From Orientallactaga sibirica (lineage: Eukaryota > Chordata > Mammalia > Rodentia > Dipodidae), in the NCBI GenBank assembly GCA_036365145.1, contig JAEOAD010000005.1, positions 6,615,001 to 6,679,000 of the forward strand: a stretch of DNA of 64,000 nucleotides, given 5' to 3'. The notes below the pieces were generated by a model that ran no database searches, was not told the DNA's origin, and saw only the letters and a list, made by a program, of their open reading frames with translations. The number at the start of each line of letters is the position of its first letter. Position 1 is the stretch's first letter. Shown one piece after another: positions 10,857 through 22,849 of the stretch. Both the position numbers and the translations under genes were made by a program.

Positions 10857-12352
10857 TTCAATCTCCATAAATACAAATTGTGTCACCCCGAATAGTCAGC
10901 GTGTCCTAGGCTGAAGATCGGAGCGCTGTCTAGTCCCATACGGCACAACAGTTTGCGCTTCATCTCATCAGTTAGTCCCACGTTCACTCCTTTCTTTTTG
11001 CTGTCAGTTGGTGAAGGTCACAGTGTGGATTAATTAAATGAGACCGTAGCCCATGACGCCCTTGGAAGGGGTCATTTATACTACACTGCCATGAAATGCA
11101 CTGACTCTCCCAGCACCATTTGCCATTTTACCCACAGTTTAAATTCCCAACAGGCAGAGATATAAGTATGGAGGTGACCGCTTTAAGTCATGTCCTCATT
11201 GTGAATACTAATCTTGAAAATAATAACCAGAAATCATGATTACTTCCATATGTACTAGATGGCTGCTTTTGTGATTGTTGAACTGAACAGTTGTACGTAG
11301 AGATAAAAAAAAATAAACCACAACAATGTCAGAAGATAAAACTTGAAGAAGTGTATTCTGAAAGGTGATAATATCTCATCACAAAAATCACCAAGTTCAC
11401 AAAACAAAGATGATCACACATTGATGTCCTCAAACCCAAGTCCCTGGGAACAAAAAGGTGCTGATTATAAATGAGACTTTGTGAATCCACATCTCCAGTG
11501 TTGTTCATCCATGAACAGCCAACACAAAATTCATTTATACCCATAAAAGATGTTTTCATTTCTCTAGTATGGAATATGAATGGTAAACCCTTTTGCTCCT
11601 GTCGGAATTCCCGGGATTCAAGTGGAATTCACAAGGCTTGTCTGAGAAGAGTGTGGTGCTCTAAGAGCTGGCACCAAACACACAACATCATCATCATCAC
11701 CGGCAAAATCATCTTTTGTGTGAGAACCCTGGGAAGAAAATGAATGACGCTGCAAACTTTCCGTGACACACACACACACACACAGTGACATGGAGGCTGG
11801 CTAATTTCTAAGTGCCAATGGACAAAGCCACCTAACGAGATGATTGTTGTGATGGTGGGGCCCCTAGGTGATAACAAAGTTTATCTGAGCAAACAAATGA
11901 AACTGACGGTCCATTCCATGGCTCTGCCCCTGTGCTGGGATCTGCACTCACCAACCTGAGTTTGAGCAGCAACTCCACAGCTGATGTCAGCACGGCCACA
12001 AGAATGCAGGACTTCAAAGCCCCATTTCCTTGTCCGGTATAAGCTTTTACTTAAGTGGCTGAAGCATACCCTTTTCTAAAACGTTCTGACACAGCTTCTT
12101 GCCCTGTCAGGCCTGTTTCCGTTAATGACCATTCCCCCGAGACAATTAAATCAGAAGCCTGGGAGTCCACCAGGACTCCTCTCTCACATTGGACTGGACT
12201 AAAATAAGCTCATTATTGTCTTTTTAGCAAAACTTGATCAGAAAAAGAAAAACGAAAAGAAGTTCCTGGAATGCCCACTCTCACATTTGCAGGATGACCT
12301 ACTAAATCGTGCTTCAAGATGTAGTTCCTGTCCTAATTTTTTCTCAGACTTT
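10856..12352. other. Intronic unique sequence left of the minisatellite
   Basis: Mixed-composition DNA with a short CA run (11764-11783). No SINE, LTR or gene recognised. Confidence 0.5.
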
Positions 12353-14147
12353 CATCTAGTGGACAATCAGCCCCACTCCCACCATCTCCCACTTCTAGTG
12401 CACGCTCAATCGGCCTCCCTCCCACCATCTCCCACTTCTAGTGCACGCTCAATCGGCCCCACTCCCACCATCTCCCACGTCTAGTGCACGCTCAATCGGC
12501 CCCACTCCCAAATCTCCCACGTCTAGTGCACGCTCAATCGGCCCCACTCCCACCATCTCCCACTTCTCATGCTCAAGTGCCCCACTCCCACCATCTCCCA
12601 CTTCTAGTGCACGCTCAATAGGCCCCACTCCCACCCCCCACTTCTAGTGCTCCAATCCATCTCCCACCATCTCCCATCTAGTGCACAATCGGCCCCACTC
12701 CCACCATCTCAATCGGCCCCACTCCCACCATCTCCCACGTCTAGTGCACGCTCAATCGGCCCCACTCCCACCATCTCCCACGTCTAGTGCACGCTCAATC
12801 GGCCCCACTCCCACCATCTGCACGCTCAATCCTGCCCCACTCCCACCATCTCCCACGCCTAGTGCACGCCAATCGCCCCACTCCCACCATCTCCCACGCC
12901 TAGTGCACGCTCAATCGCCCCACTCCCACCATCTCCCACGCCTAGTGCACGCCAATCGCCCTCCCACCATCTCCCACTTCCACAATCGCCCTCCCACCAT
13001 CTCCTAGTGCACGCCAATCGCCCCACTCCCCACATCTCCCACGCCTAGTGCACGCTCAATCGCCCCACTCCCACCATCTCCCACGCCTAGTCAATCGCCC
13101 CACTCCCACCATCTCCCACGCCTAGTGCACGCTCAATCGCCCCACTCCCACCATCTCCCACTTCTAGTGCACGCTCAATCGCCCCACTCCCACCATCTCC
13201 CACTTCTAGTGCACGCCAATCGCCCCACTCCCACCATCTCCCAAGTGCACGCCAATCGCCCCCTCCCACCATCTCCCATGTCTAGTGCATGCTCAATCGG
13301 CCCCCTCCCACCATCTCCCACGCCTAGTGCACGCTCAATCGGCCCCCTCCCACCATCTCCCACTTCTAGTGCACGCTCAATCGGCCCCCCTCCCACCATC
13401 TCCCACTTCTAGTGCACGCTCAATCGGCCCCCTCCCACCATCTCCCACTTCTAGTGCACGCTCAATCGGCCCCACTCCCACCATCTCCCACGTCTAGTGC
13501 ACGCTCAATCAACCCCACTCCCACCATCTCCCACTTCTAGTGCACGCTCAATCGGACCCCCTCCCACCATCTCCCACTTCTAGTGCACGCTCAATCGGCC
13601 CCACTCCCACCATCTCCCCACTTCTAGTGCACACTCAATCGCCCCCTCCCACCATCTCCCACTTCTAGTGCCCCCTCCCACCATCTCCCACTTCTAGTGC
13701 ACGCTCAATCGCCCCACTCCCACCATCTCCCACGCCTAGTGCACGCCAATCGCCCCCTCCCACCATCTCCCACGTCTAGTGCACGCTCAATCGGCCCCAC
13801 TCCCACCATCTCCCACTTCTACAATCATCACTCCCACCATCTCCCACGCCTAGTGCACGCTCAATCGCCCAACTCCCACCATCTCCCACTCTAGTGCACG
13901 CTCAATCGGCCCCCCTCCCACCATCTCCCATGTCTAGTGCACGCTCAATCAGCCCAACTCCCACCATCTCCCACTTCTAGTGCACGCTCAATCGGCCCCC
14001 CTCCCACCATCTCCCACTTCTAGTGCACGCTCAATCGGCCCCACTCCCACCATCTCCCACTTCTAGTGCACTCTCAATCGGCCCCACTCCCACCATCTCC
14101 CACTTCTAGTGCACGCTCAATCGGCCCCACTCCCACCATCTCCCACT
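12353..14147. repeat. 43-bp minisatellite, about 45 copies
   Basis: Tandem array with a core of ccaccatctcccac, then (t/g)(t/c)ctagtgcacgctcaatcgg and ccccactc. Full units are 43 bp (for example aatcgg at 12451 and 12494); many units are shortened by 1 to 15 bases. I count about 45 copies of the ccaccatct core by eye. The plus strand is very C-rich and almost free of G runs, so the minus strand (the Marchf11 RNA sense) is G-rich. Unit variants cluster: cacgcctag with aatcgcccc between about 12855 and 13130, cacttctag elsewhere, cacgtctag scattered. ORFs running through it are by-products of the biased repeat. Confidence 0.97.
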
Positions 14148-15755
14148 GCCAGAGACCAGCCCTGCATGCTGTCACTCCTTCCCAGGCTGTGTCACCTTGT
14201 TTGTGTGCTGGGATCCCTAATCAGCTGTGGACCCCTAGCAAAGCTAATCCCTTCTTCCTTGTCTTCGGGAACCTATCCTTACTTCATTCCTTGGCCCATG
14301 GTGGGAACTCGGTCAATCTCTGCTAAATTCCAGCACGAAAGAACAAGGGAGTAATTATCCCCTGAATCTCAGTGCTAGTTCCTCCTAAGGACTGACTTTG
14401 TCTACTTGTAACAGCACCATTTGAATGGAAAGAGATCTTGATTACTGCTCTCTGTAACATTAAGGTAATATACTAAGATGCCAGAGACAAGCTGAAACAT
14501 GCGTTTTAAAATTAGATCCAAAGAGGAGTTAAGGCATCAGTGCCCATATTTCATGGCAATGCCCATATTTTTGGCCTTCTTGGGGGAGCAAAAACAAAAA
14601 GTATGCACAGAAGCAAAAGCAGAGACAAGAAAGCTACAAGATTTTTTTTAAAGCCCTAGTAAAGCGTATAGTCCTCTCTGGCTCACTGGCCTGGTCATTA
14701 AATGCTGGACCACACCCAGGAGTTACAAACTGGCTGTGTGCAGGTGGAAAGCCACTCGGCCGCTTGCAGGTAAACCAGGAGCGTGAGCAGGGGCCGCCCA
14801 GTCGTCTCGGCAGTTGTTTTTGGAACAATCAGCTGTTTGCTTTGTTCCTTGGTAGATAAATTGGAGGCGCTCTGAATTGTTCCGTGACTAGTCACTAACC
14901 TAGGAGAACAAATCTACCATCAACATATTCCAGAAGTGTTTTTTAAAGAATAAAGTAACAGCGGACATATATCTTGTGTATTAACTAAAGCTCTTTAAAA
15001 TAGGCTGGAGCAATGGTTACAGACCACGAGTGGTCTCGTTTTATTGAGAGGTGGAAGTAATTACAGCTAGATTACCATGACTTCTCCAGTTAAAAGAAAA
15101 ACTTCTACTGCAAACTCATAAAACATGATATTACTAGATAGATCTTCAGGGCATAAATGATACATGTATTGGTTAGTTGGCTTTGATGGGTGAAAATTAT
15201 ATGTTAAAAGATCTAAATTGAAACATCTAATTAGTGAATTAAAATTTGTTTATTTTGTGACTTATAATAGGCTATTTCATTTCTATTGACTTTTTTCTTT
15301 GAGTATTTCTCTTAGATCATAAAGGCAATGGGTAAAAAAATTCCAAATACATGGTTCTGATTAAGTGTAATTATAACTTCCCACACTCCTAATGTCATTC
15401 CATGACATTAGCAAGGTATTTTACTTAAGAATATAATGAAAATTTTAACATAAAATAAAAATATTCAGGCCTGGATTTCCTTACTATTCTATTCTGTGAC
15501 CTAGTGAGTATAAAAATTCAAGATGAACGTGTGATTCTCCATATTGATTATTCTTATTAAAAAATTGTTTCCCTGAAGGCAGGATGGAGGGAGGGAGAGA
15601 AATGGCTTGTGTTTTCTTTTCTCTTTATTAATTTTTTTGTATATTTAACTCTATTACTTCTGAATAAATGTATATGTAGCTCATAAAACATATCTCTTTG
15701 GGATTTTAGAAGAAAAGTATTTTTCATTTTCTAATCTAAAAACCAGTTTCTTTAT

Positions 15756-15757
<2 letters not shown>
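14148..15757. other. Intronic unique sequence right of the minisatellite
   Basis: No repeats recognised. From about 14930 on it is AT-rich with many TAAT-type words, the sort of composition seen in unique intronic DNA. Confidence 0.5.
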
Positions 15758-15795
<38 letters not shown>

Positions 15796-15932
15796 CGAGG
15801 TAGGGTCTCACTCTGGTCCAGCCTGTCCTGGAATTAACTATGTACTCTCAGGGTGGCCTTGAACTCTCGGTGATCCTCCTACCTCTGCCTCCCAAGTGCT
15901 GGGATTAAAGGCGTGTGCCACCACGCCCGGCT
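15758..15932 (-). repeat. B1 SINE, young
   Basis: Reversed near-consensus B1 with a pure T-run of about 37 bases; ends gcgtgtgccaccacgcccggct. Flanks cagtttctttattctt and cagttcctttattctt form an imperfect target-site duplication. Confidence 0.96.
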
Positions 15933-16121
15933 CAGTTCCTTTATTCTTAACAAAAGGCCCTAATTCCATATGTTGTATTTCATAGTTGGCACATTCTTGC
16001 ATGGACAACACTTTATGAATTATTCAAGGTCAGAATCAAAGGAGACGGTTTTAATCAAACAGTAACTATAATTCCCTGAGTCATGGAAGCATTCTTAGTC
16101 AGTGTAAGAAAGGAATTCTGG

Positions 16122-16327
16122 GGCTAGAGAGATGGCTTAGCAGTTAAGGCGCTTGCCTTGGAGGCCTAAGGACCCAGGTTTGATTGCCCAGTACCCACAT
16201 AAGTCAGATGCACAAAGTCGTGCCAGTGTCTGGAGTTCATCTGCAGTTCATTCTCCCTCATTCTCTCTCTATCTGCCTCTTTCTATCTCTCTCAAATACA
16301 TAAAATAAATAAAATATTTTTTTTTTA
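16122..16327 (+). repeat. B2-like SINE, short form, with target-site duplication
   Basis: ggctagagagatggcttagcagttaagg head, tail ctctcaaatacataaaataaataaaata. Flanked by aagaaaggaattctgg at 16106-16121 and 16328-16343, a 16-bp direct repeat typical of L1-driven insertion. Confidence 0.96.
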
Positions 16328-16343
16328 AAGAAAGGAATTCTGG

Positions 16344-18271
16344 CCTTGAGCTCCGCCCCTGGTCTCTGTGACCCAGGGAAAACTGTGACTTCTGAGCTTT
16401 AGATTTCTCATTTCTGAGGTCAGAATGACACCAGCGTAAGGATTAAGTGTGGAAACAGACGTGATTAGAATACTGCATGGGTCCTACTAAGTGTGATCTT
16501 ACACGTCACTGAAAAGACATTTTTTGAAAAACCTTCTCTATTATTTGGGAACAGTTGAAAACATACAGCTTCCACTTGTATGCAAGTGTCTGTGGTTCCT
16601 GGTGACCCCTAGAGCTTGTATCCCTCTCTCTGTCAGAACTCAGAGTCATCCTGGTCATGTTTCCTGGGGCTAGAAGGAAAGACCCTTGCTGCAGAACACC
16701 TGGAAGTCAGTCAGGAAATCCCCAGCGAGCTGGGTGTTCACTGCGAGGAATGAATTCCAGATCCAGGCCTTGCCTCATCTGTGCCTTCCCGAATGAGGGA
16801 AGATGCTTCTTCTTCTAAGGCTCTGGCCCTATTGGCATGCAATCTCATTTCCTCTCACTCTTCTGGGCATTTTTTCAACGACATCACCCTATGTTCCAGT
16901 GTCTCAGGACACACTCACATCTGAGTGTGGTGCTGCTGTGCTTCTTTGTGATACCTGTCCCCCTACTAGCAGCCAAGGAAGCTCAGCCCACCGTGTGGCC
17001 ATCCTCTTCCCTGGTGATTTCAGATGCCATCTCGCAGCAGCTATGCACAACCAGACCCAGCCCTATGCCAGGTCCACCATTCGCATCTGTGTCTTTTCCT
17101 GCTTTCTCTGGTCAAAGTGCCACCACCTTGTTGTGTCATGCAGGGTCACACTGCTGTGGGCTTAAGCGACTACTGAGTCACTGCAAGTGGTTTTACATGT
17201 CTTCTTGGCTCACCCTTTCTCTCCATGCCCTTAGCATGCACATTAGCTCAGACCCTTCCTCCATCACACACCGTACTTGCGCACATCCCATATCTGAACT
17301 GAGAAGCAGGGGACATCTCAATAGCACCCCGCCAACTGGGCCCGCCCTTCACTTGGAGGCATGAGTGGCCCCTGTGCATGGCACACCCACTCAAGTAGCG
17401 TGGGCTCAGCCCTCTGCACTCTTTGTGACATTAAACTGCTCCGTTCCACACCTGGATCTTCACTCTTCCCTCACAGTTCATCCAGACATGTCTTCTCACT
17501 ATTTTCCTATGTCTAACGATACCATTTAAATACACAGGCAAGCCAACAGTCTCTCTCAATCCCACACTTGGCTCTGTCCTTACTTAACTGAGTCCTTTGT
17601 CAGTGAAGATGGGTGGACTTGCAGAATGGACCCCCTACTGCCAATTCCAGACATCCCCGCTCTCCTGAAAAGCTTGTCCTTTCCTATTCTTTCCCCACAC
17701 TGCCTTCCCTCCGCCAACCTGGACATGGCTGCTCATAGATAAACCACTCCCCCTCCTCCCCTTTGCCTGGCTCACTCTTTTCTTTCTTTGGTTGTCTTCC
17801 TAGATCTTTCTTGTCTCAACCCGCTGCTCATCTTACCCAAATCAGTTCCCCTGAGGACACTAGCATCAACGACCACATACAAATCTCTAACTCCAACCTC
17901 CATCCTGAGCCACAGACTCTTAAAGCCAGCTGTTGACCGGTGCTATCCACCTGGGTTGCCTAGGAAATCTGCAAAAGGAGAAAATGTTCAGAAGGAATCT
18001 ATGAGCTTTCTCTGCCTTTGTTCTCTTCTGATCCCCCCCTCCATGGACTAACGTGGCCTCTGTAAATAACAACTGGTGGGCTCACCCTTTCCTCCCCCAA
18101 CCTCCTCCTGCATCCACCACATCCATCACCATGTCTTTTGATGAATCTCTTTTCTTTAGAGCAATCCCCAGTAGTCCTGACGCAAACTAAAATAACCACT
18201 TCGTTAGAATATTATAGTATCCTTCCCGCCCTCCCCAGTATGACTCTCTCTACTCCGTGCTTCATCAACCC
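16344..18271. other. Intronic unique, pyrimidine-rich sequence
   Basis: About 1.9 kb with no clear repeat. Two overlapping plus-strand open frames (16803-17165, 16837-17364; 120 and 175 codons) have no recognised domain, no splice context and low-complexity composition. Confidence 0.5.
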
Positions 18272-18619
18272 TGTGGTGGTTGGATTCAAGTGTCCCCCAT
18301 AAACTTAGGTGTTCTGAATGCTAGGTTCCCAGCTGATGGAGACTTGGGAATTAACACCTCCTGGAGGCAGTGTACTGTTGGGGGTGGGCTTATGAGTGTT
18401 ACAACCTGTTTGCTCTTGCCAGTGTTTGTCACACTCTCCTGTTGCTGTTGTCCATCTGATGTCGGCCAGGAGGTGATGTCCACCCTTGGCTCATGTCATC
18501 GTTTTCTCCTGCCATCATGGAGCTTCCCCTTGAGTCTGTAAGCCAAACTAAACCTTTTTCCCCCACAAGCTGCTCTTGGTTGGGTGTTCCGTGGCAGCGA
18601 TGCGAACCTGACTGCAACA
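18272..18619 (+). repeat. Solo LTR, MaLR-like
   Basis: Starts tgtggtggttggattcaagtgtccccc and ends tgcgaacctgactgcaaca, with a late agccaaactaaacctttttcccc region like the poly(A) area of MaLR LTRs, then gctgctcttggttgggtg. No internal retroviral sequence or second LTR nearby. Family name uncertain. Confidence 0.7.
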
Positions 18620-18804
18620 CTTACCAGAGATAAGTCACTGATCAGTCATAGTCTGGAAAGGATCGGGGAGGGAGGCTCCTGAGCGTTTTCTTGCTCTCCC
18701 TCCCAAGCTCTACCCACAGCGTCTTTCTTTGTGGGATAGACCTTATTTGTTTGTGGCTACGTGGAGAACCTTTTTCCTTCTGCCCTATCAAACTTCCTAT
18801 GACT

Positions 18805-18957
18805 TTCTTTTTATTATTATTTTTTGAGGTATGGTCTCTAGCCCAGGCTGACCTGGAATTCACTATGTAGCATCAGGGTGGTCTTGAACTCACAGTGATC
18901 CTCCTACCTCTGCCTCCCAAATGCTGGGATTAAAGGCATGCGCCACCACGCCCAGCT
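18805..18957 (-). repeat. B1 SINE
   Basis: Reversed B1, tttttattattattttttgaggtatgg through gcatgcgccaccacgcccagct; mildly diverged with a small deletion in the ctctggcc region. Confidence 0.94.
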
Positions 18958-19526
18958 ATTTTTTAGAAAATGGTACATGCTACCAGCCCCCATTTATTGC
19001 TATGCCCCAATTGCTTCTTCCTGGGCCGCTTTCGAAGTCCTGTTCTTCCTTAAAGTTTATCTCAATGTTTTCTTCCTCTCCATGGACTCTGCTGGCACTA
19101 AGTGTGATGAGGCTTTCCTGTCAGTTCTCACAGGTATGTTTCTACTGATGTTTTCCAGGTTGTAAGTGAATTGCTTCCTGTCTGTGACTATCTTCTTGCA
19201 TCAAATGGAAAACACAGGGGGTTCGCTACATTCTAGCTTAGCAAACTGCAAGGGGTCAGATGACAGTCAACATTTTAGGGTGCACACACCTTCTGATCCT
19301 TGTTGCAACTTCACGGAAATAGCACTGAAGTTTACATTTGATATAATTTTTACATGTCATGGAATAGCATGATGTGTTTCATATGGTATATTCTTTTGAA
19401 ATGTTGTAGTTCAAACATTTAAAATATGCAAGGCATTCTCAGATCATGGATTGTACAAAATAGGGCAATGAGTTAGATTTGGCCCTGAGCCAAATCTTGT
19501 TTTGTTTTTAGAATTTTAGGATTCTC

Positions 19527-19663
19527 TTTTTTTGTTTATTTGTTTGTTTGTTTTTTTGAGATAGAGTCTCACACTGGCCCAGGTTGTCCTCAAACTCACA
19601 ACATTCCTCCAACCTCAGCCTCCCATGTGCTGGGATTAAAGGCATGCATCACCATGCCTGGCT
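19527..19663 (-). repeat. B1 SINE, older
   Basis: Reversed B1 with a (tttg)n tail and a deletion in the middle (aggttgtcctcaaactcac). Immediately followed by the next SINE's duplicated target. Confidence 0.9.
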
Positions 19664-19677
19664 AGGATTCTATTTTT

Positions 19678-19897
19678 AAAAACTATTTTATTTATTTATT
19701 TTCAAGCAGAGAGAGAGAAAGAGAGAATGAGAGCGTGGGAAGTGGGTGCACCAGGGCCTATTGCCACTGCAAATTGAACTCCAGATGCATGTACCACTTT
19801 GTGCATCTGGCTTTACATAGACACTTGGGAATTGAACCTGGGCAATTAGGCTTTGCAAGCACAAGTTCCTCTAAGTGCTGAGTCATCTCTCCAGCCC
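19678..19897 (-). repeat. B2-like SINE, short form
   Basis: Reversed copy, tatttatttattttcaagcagagagag to gctgagtcatctctccagccc. Flanked by aggattctattttta at 19663-19677 and aggattctattttac at 19900-19914. Confidence 0.93.
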
Positions 19898-20004
19898 TCA
19901 GGATTCTATTTTACAATTTATACTCAAGAACTATGCAGTCCAAGTGGTGTATGGCCCAATCAGTAACCAAACTAACACTAGTCCTTGGCTAGACTGCCTG
20001 AGCT

Positions 20005-20007
<3 letters not shown>

Positions 20008-20038
<31 letters not shown>
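20008..20038. repeat. (GA)n microsatellite
   Basis: Pure GA run. Confidence 0.9.
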
Positions 20039-20039
<1 letters not shown>

Positions 20040-20041
<2 letters not shown>

Positions 20042-20999
20042 CTGAAAGCGACACAGTTTCCTATAGAGGAAATCGAAGTCAATAATAATAATAACATACT
20101 TGGTCTGCTGCTCAGCTTATTATGCTAATGTTTCTTCAAAAATAACTTGAACTTCAAAAGGTCACACAAGAGGGATTTTTTTTCATGTTTCCTCATGGGA
20201 GACCTACAGGGTAAATGAGCTTTGAGAAAGCTTTCTAGCACAACACTGAAAAATAAGTAGCAAAAGCAAGTTTCCTTCCATTTTATTTCCTGGGGATTTT
20301 AAAGCAACAATATCACTAATAAGCAACCATGATAATAATCTTTAGATAGAGATTGGTAAACAGCACTATGATTAAGGTATAAAAGGCCTTTAATTTGTAC
20401 CTCTAGAGAAAAGAGACAATGACCTACTTCTAAAAGTAGATGAAGGTTTGTTGTTTCCTCTGACCATTTTTAATTGCACAGGGCCACTCTTCCCCTGTGG
20501 GGGGGCATCCAAATGTGGTCAAAGTGGCCCTGGTACACAGGGTGGACTCAGATTGTGTTTCAGGAGGACTGCTTGTAAGAAAGAAGCAATGGAAATTCCC
20601 AGATTCTGGAGCAAGTTGGCATATACTGACGTCACAGAGTCATGATCTGTCCTTAGAAAGGAAACAAATTCCTTTGCAAGGATCACTGAAGATGAGCCAT
20701 CAGAACATGTATACCTGGCAGTGCAGCCAGTTGTACAGCCCAGCCCTCCACCTGAGATGCGCTTGGCGGGGAAACCCAGAGTTGCTTAAGGCAAGAGTGG
20801 GAGAACGTTCCTGTTCTTCCTACAGAAGTAGCTGCTTGAAGGTCTCCTAAGCAGCCAGACTGCAGCACTGAGGGAGACAGGCGCCTGATCAAATTATAGA
20901 TCAGCAAATAGAAACATTTCCCAGAGCTGAAGTGGCTGACATATTTCTTATGGACACAGAGAAAGTTATAGTGATGTATGCATTCAAAAAAGAAAATAT
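20040..20999. other. Intronic unique sequence
   Basis: No repeat recognised. Overlapping short ORFs on both strands (20497-20850, 20683-20907) show no similarity I recognise. Confidence 0.45.
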
Positions 21000-21241
21000 G
21001 GGCTGGAGAGATGACTTAGCGGTTAAGCTGCCTGCCTGCTAAGCCTAAGAATGCCAGTTCCAATCTCCAGGTCCCACATTTAGCCAGACGCAAAGTGACA
21101 CCAGGACACAATGCCACATTTTCCCACAAGGGGGCGCACGTGTCTGGAGTTCATTCACAGTGGCTGAGAGGCTGCTGGCGTGCACATTTCTATCTGTCTC
21201 CATCTCCCTCTCTCTACGTCTCTCTCAAAAAAAAAAAAAAA
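21000..21241 (+). repeat. B2-like SINE, long form
   Basis: gggctggagagatgacttagcggttaagc, then the long-form signature ccaatctccaggtcccacatttagcc, ccacaagggggcgcacgtgtctgg and ggctgagaggctgctggcg, ending in an A-run. Distinct subfamily from the short form. Confidence 0.95.
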
Positions 21242-21604
21242 TCAACTTTCCTCGTCACTGTGCCAAACACTGTTTAGGTTGAGTTCCCTTTATCACATGT
21301 CTAGATTCATGCAGTCTTAATATACATCAATGCTTCCTATGAAACTCAGGATAAGACAATTACAGCAACGCCTCCTACAGCCTTCAACTATAACCCGAAG
21401 CGTCAAGCACAGCACTAACGCTCTCTCCTGCACCCCCATTCGATAGCTGAATGCTAGCCTATTGACTTCAAAACTCTGTTTCCTAAATAACTGCTCTGAC
21501 TCTATTCCAAACGGGAAAGTGATGGTGGTAATTGGGGTGAGAGAAGGAGGGGGTGGGATGAAATACTGGATCTGAGTTCTAAATTTTTTATGATGAAAAT
21601 AATC

Positions 21605-21826
21605 TATTTCACTTTTTTTAGAGAGAGAGAAAGAGGGAATTGGTGTGGCAGGGCCTCAGCCAGTACAATTGAACTCCAGATGCTTGTGCCACCTAGTGGG
21701 CATGTGTGACCTTGTGCTTGCCTCACCTTTGTGCATCTGGCTAACGTGGGACCTGGAGAGAGATTGGACATGGGTCCTTAGGCTTTGCAGGCAAGCACCT
21801 TAACCATGAAACAATCTCTCCAGCCC
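21605..21826 (-). repeat. B2-like SINE, extended-middle form
   Basis: Reversed copy with cacctagtgggcatgtgtgaccttgtgcttgcctcacc middle block; ends acaatctctccagccc. Confidence 0.9.
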
Positions 21827-21853
21827 TATTTCACATTTTCAAACGTTACTTTT

Positions 21854-22068
21854 AAAATTTTTATTTATTTATTTGCAAGCAGAGAGAGGTAGAGAGAAGA
21901 GAGACAAACAGACAGAATGGGCATGCCAGGGCCTCCAGCTGCTGCAAACAAACACCACATGCATGCACCACTTTGTGCATCTGGCTTTCTGTGGGTCCTG
22001 GGGAATTAAACCCTGGTCAGTAGGCTTTGCAGGCAAGTTCCTTAACTGCTGAGCCAATTCTCCAGCCC
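21854..22068 (-). repeat. B2-like SINE, short form
   Basis: Reversed copy beginning in tatttatttatttgcaagcagagag. The word tatttcacat occurs on both sides (21827 and 22068), so this copy inserted next to the older SINE on its left. Confidence 0.92.
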
Positions 22069-22084
22069 TATTTCACATGTTTGT

Positions 22085-22660
22085 TAAATGTTTTTTTTTA
22101 TTTACATTATTCAAATCTTACATTCATAATGGTGACTCCATTATCCTCCTCCCTGTCCTCTCTCTTCCAAAGGGACCCTCATCAATGGGGAATGTGGGTC
22201 ATGCATTGTGGGTATAGTCAAGAGTTATGGGGGGTAGGCCAAGTCTCTGTGCATAATGCCCCAACTTGTGGCTCTAACATTCTTTCCACCCCCTCTTCCG
22301 TGAATTTCCCTGAGCCATGTTGGGGTCATTTTAGTTCTACTTCAGTGAGGAGGTTTTGGGAGCCTCTGTGTCTCTGAATATCTGGCTTAGTAGGAGTTGG
22401 ATGTTCTCTGTGTTTATCTCCTTCAGCCTTTTTATGGTGTTGTAATCACCAAGAATGCTGTACCCTCTTTTTGATCGAAATTTCTAGCAGTTTTGAATGG
22501 GGAAAGGCTGTCCCAATATGGGCTACACTAAGATATGTTGGGGTGGTAATGAATGGTATCCATGGTCATAACTTCACACAAAGAAAGATCTTCATTGTAG
22601 AAGTGGCCCCATGCCAGACCACCCTGGATCCAAGCAGTCCTACTTGCCTCACCTAAGGCA
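22085..22660 (-). mobile_element. L1 3'UTR fragment
   Basis: Reverse-oriented equivalent of the L1 3' ends at 43960-44403 and 49010-49505: ccccaacttgtggctctaacattc, cgtgaatttccctgagccatg and gaggaggttttgggagcctctg match in reverse. No ORF2 sequence attached, so it is a 5'-truncated insertion. Confidence 0.75.
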
Positions 22661-22849
22661 GGCCTAGGAAAGAGCTTCCGTGACGAATACGTCAACCCCC
22701 TCTGCGTGGCACAGGAATACTATAGGATCCAAACAGAGGAGAGAACATGCTGATGGTCCCTTTGTAATTTTACATTATCGTCTTGGAACAATCCAGTGAA
22801 TTTTACATGTAACCATGCTTATCTTACAGCTCTAAAAATATCATCTGTA

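Noticed and set aside
12353..14147. Regularly spaced repeats that might suggest a CRISPR-like array
   Set aside because: Whole units repeat head to tail with no unique spacers, and the context is a mammalian intron.
12441..14326. Many open frames rich in HAQS, RSIG and PPSPT repeats across the array
   Set aside because: They follow from a biased 43-bp unit lacking stops in several frames. The period is not a multiple of three and units are often shortened, so no frame is maintained.
16837..17364. 175-codon open frame on plus, the longest in the window
   Set aside because: Pyrimidine-rich composition, no recognisable domain, no splice context, overlapping another frame of similar length.
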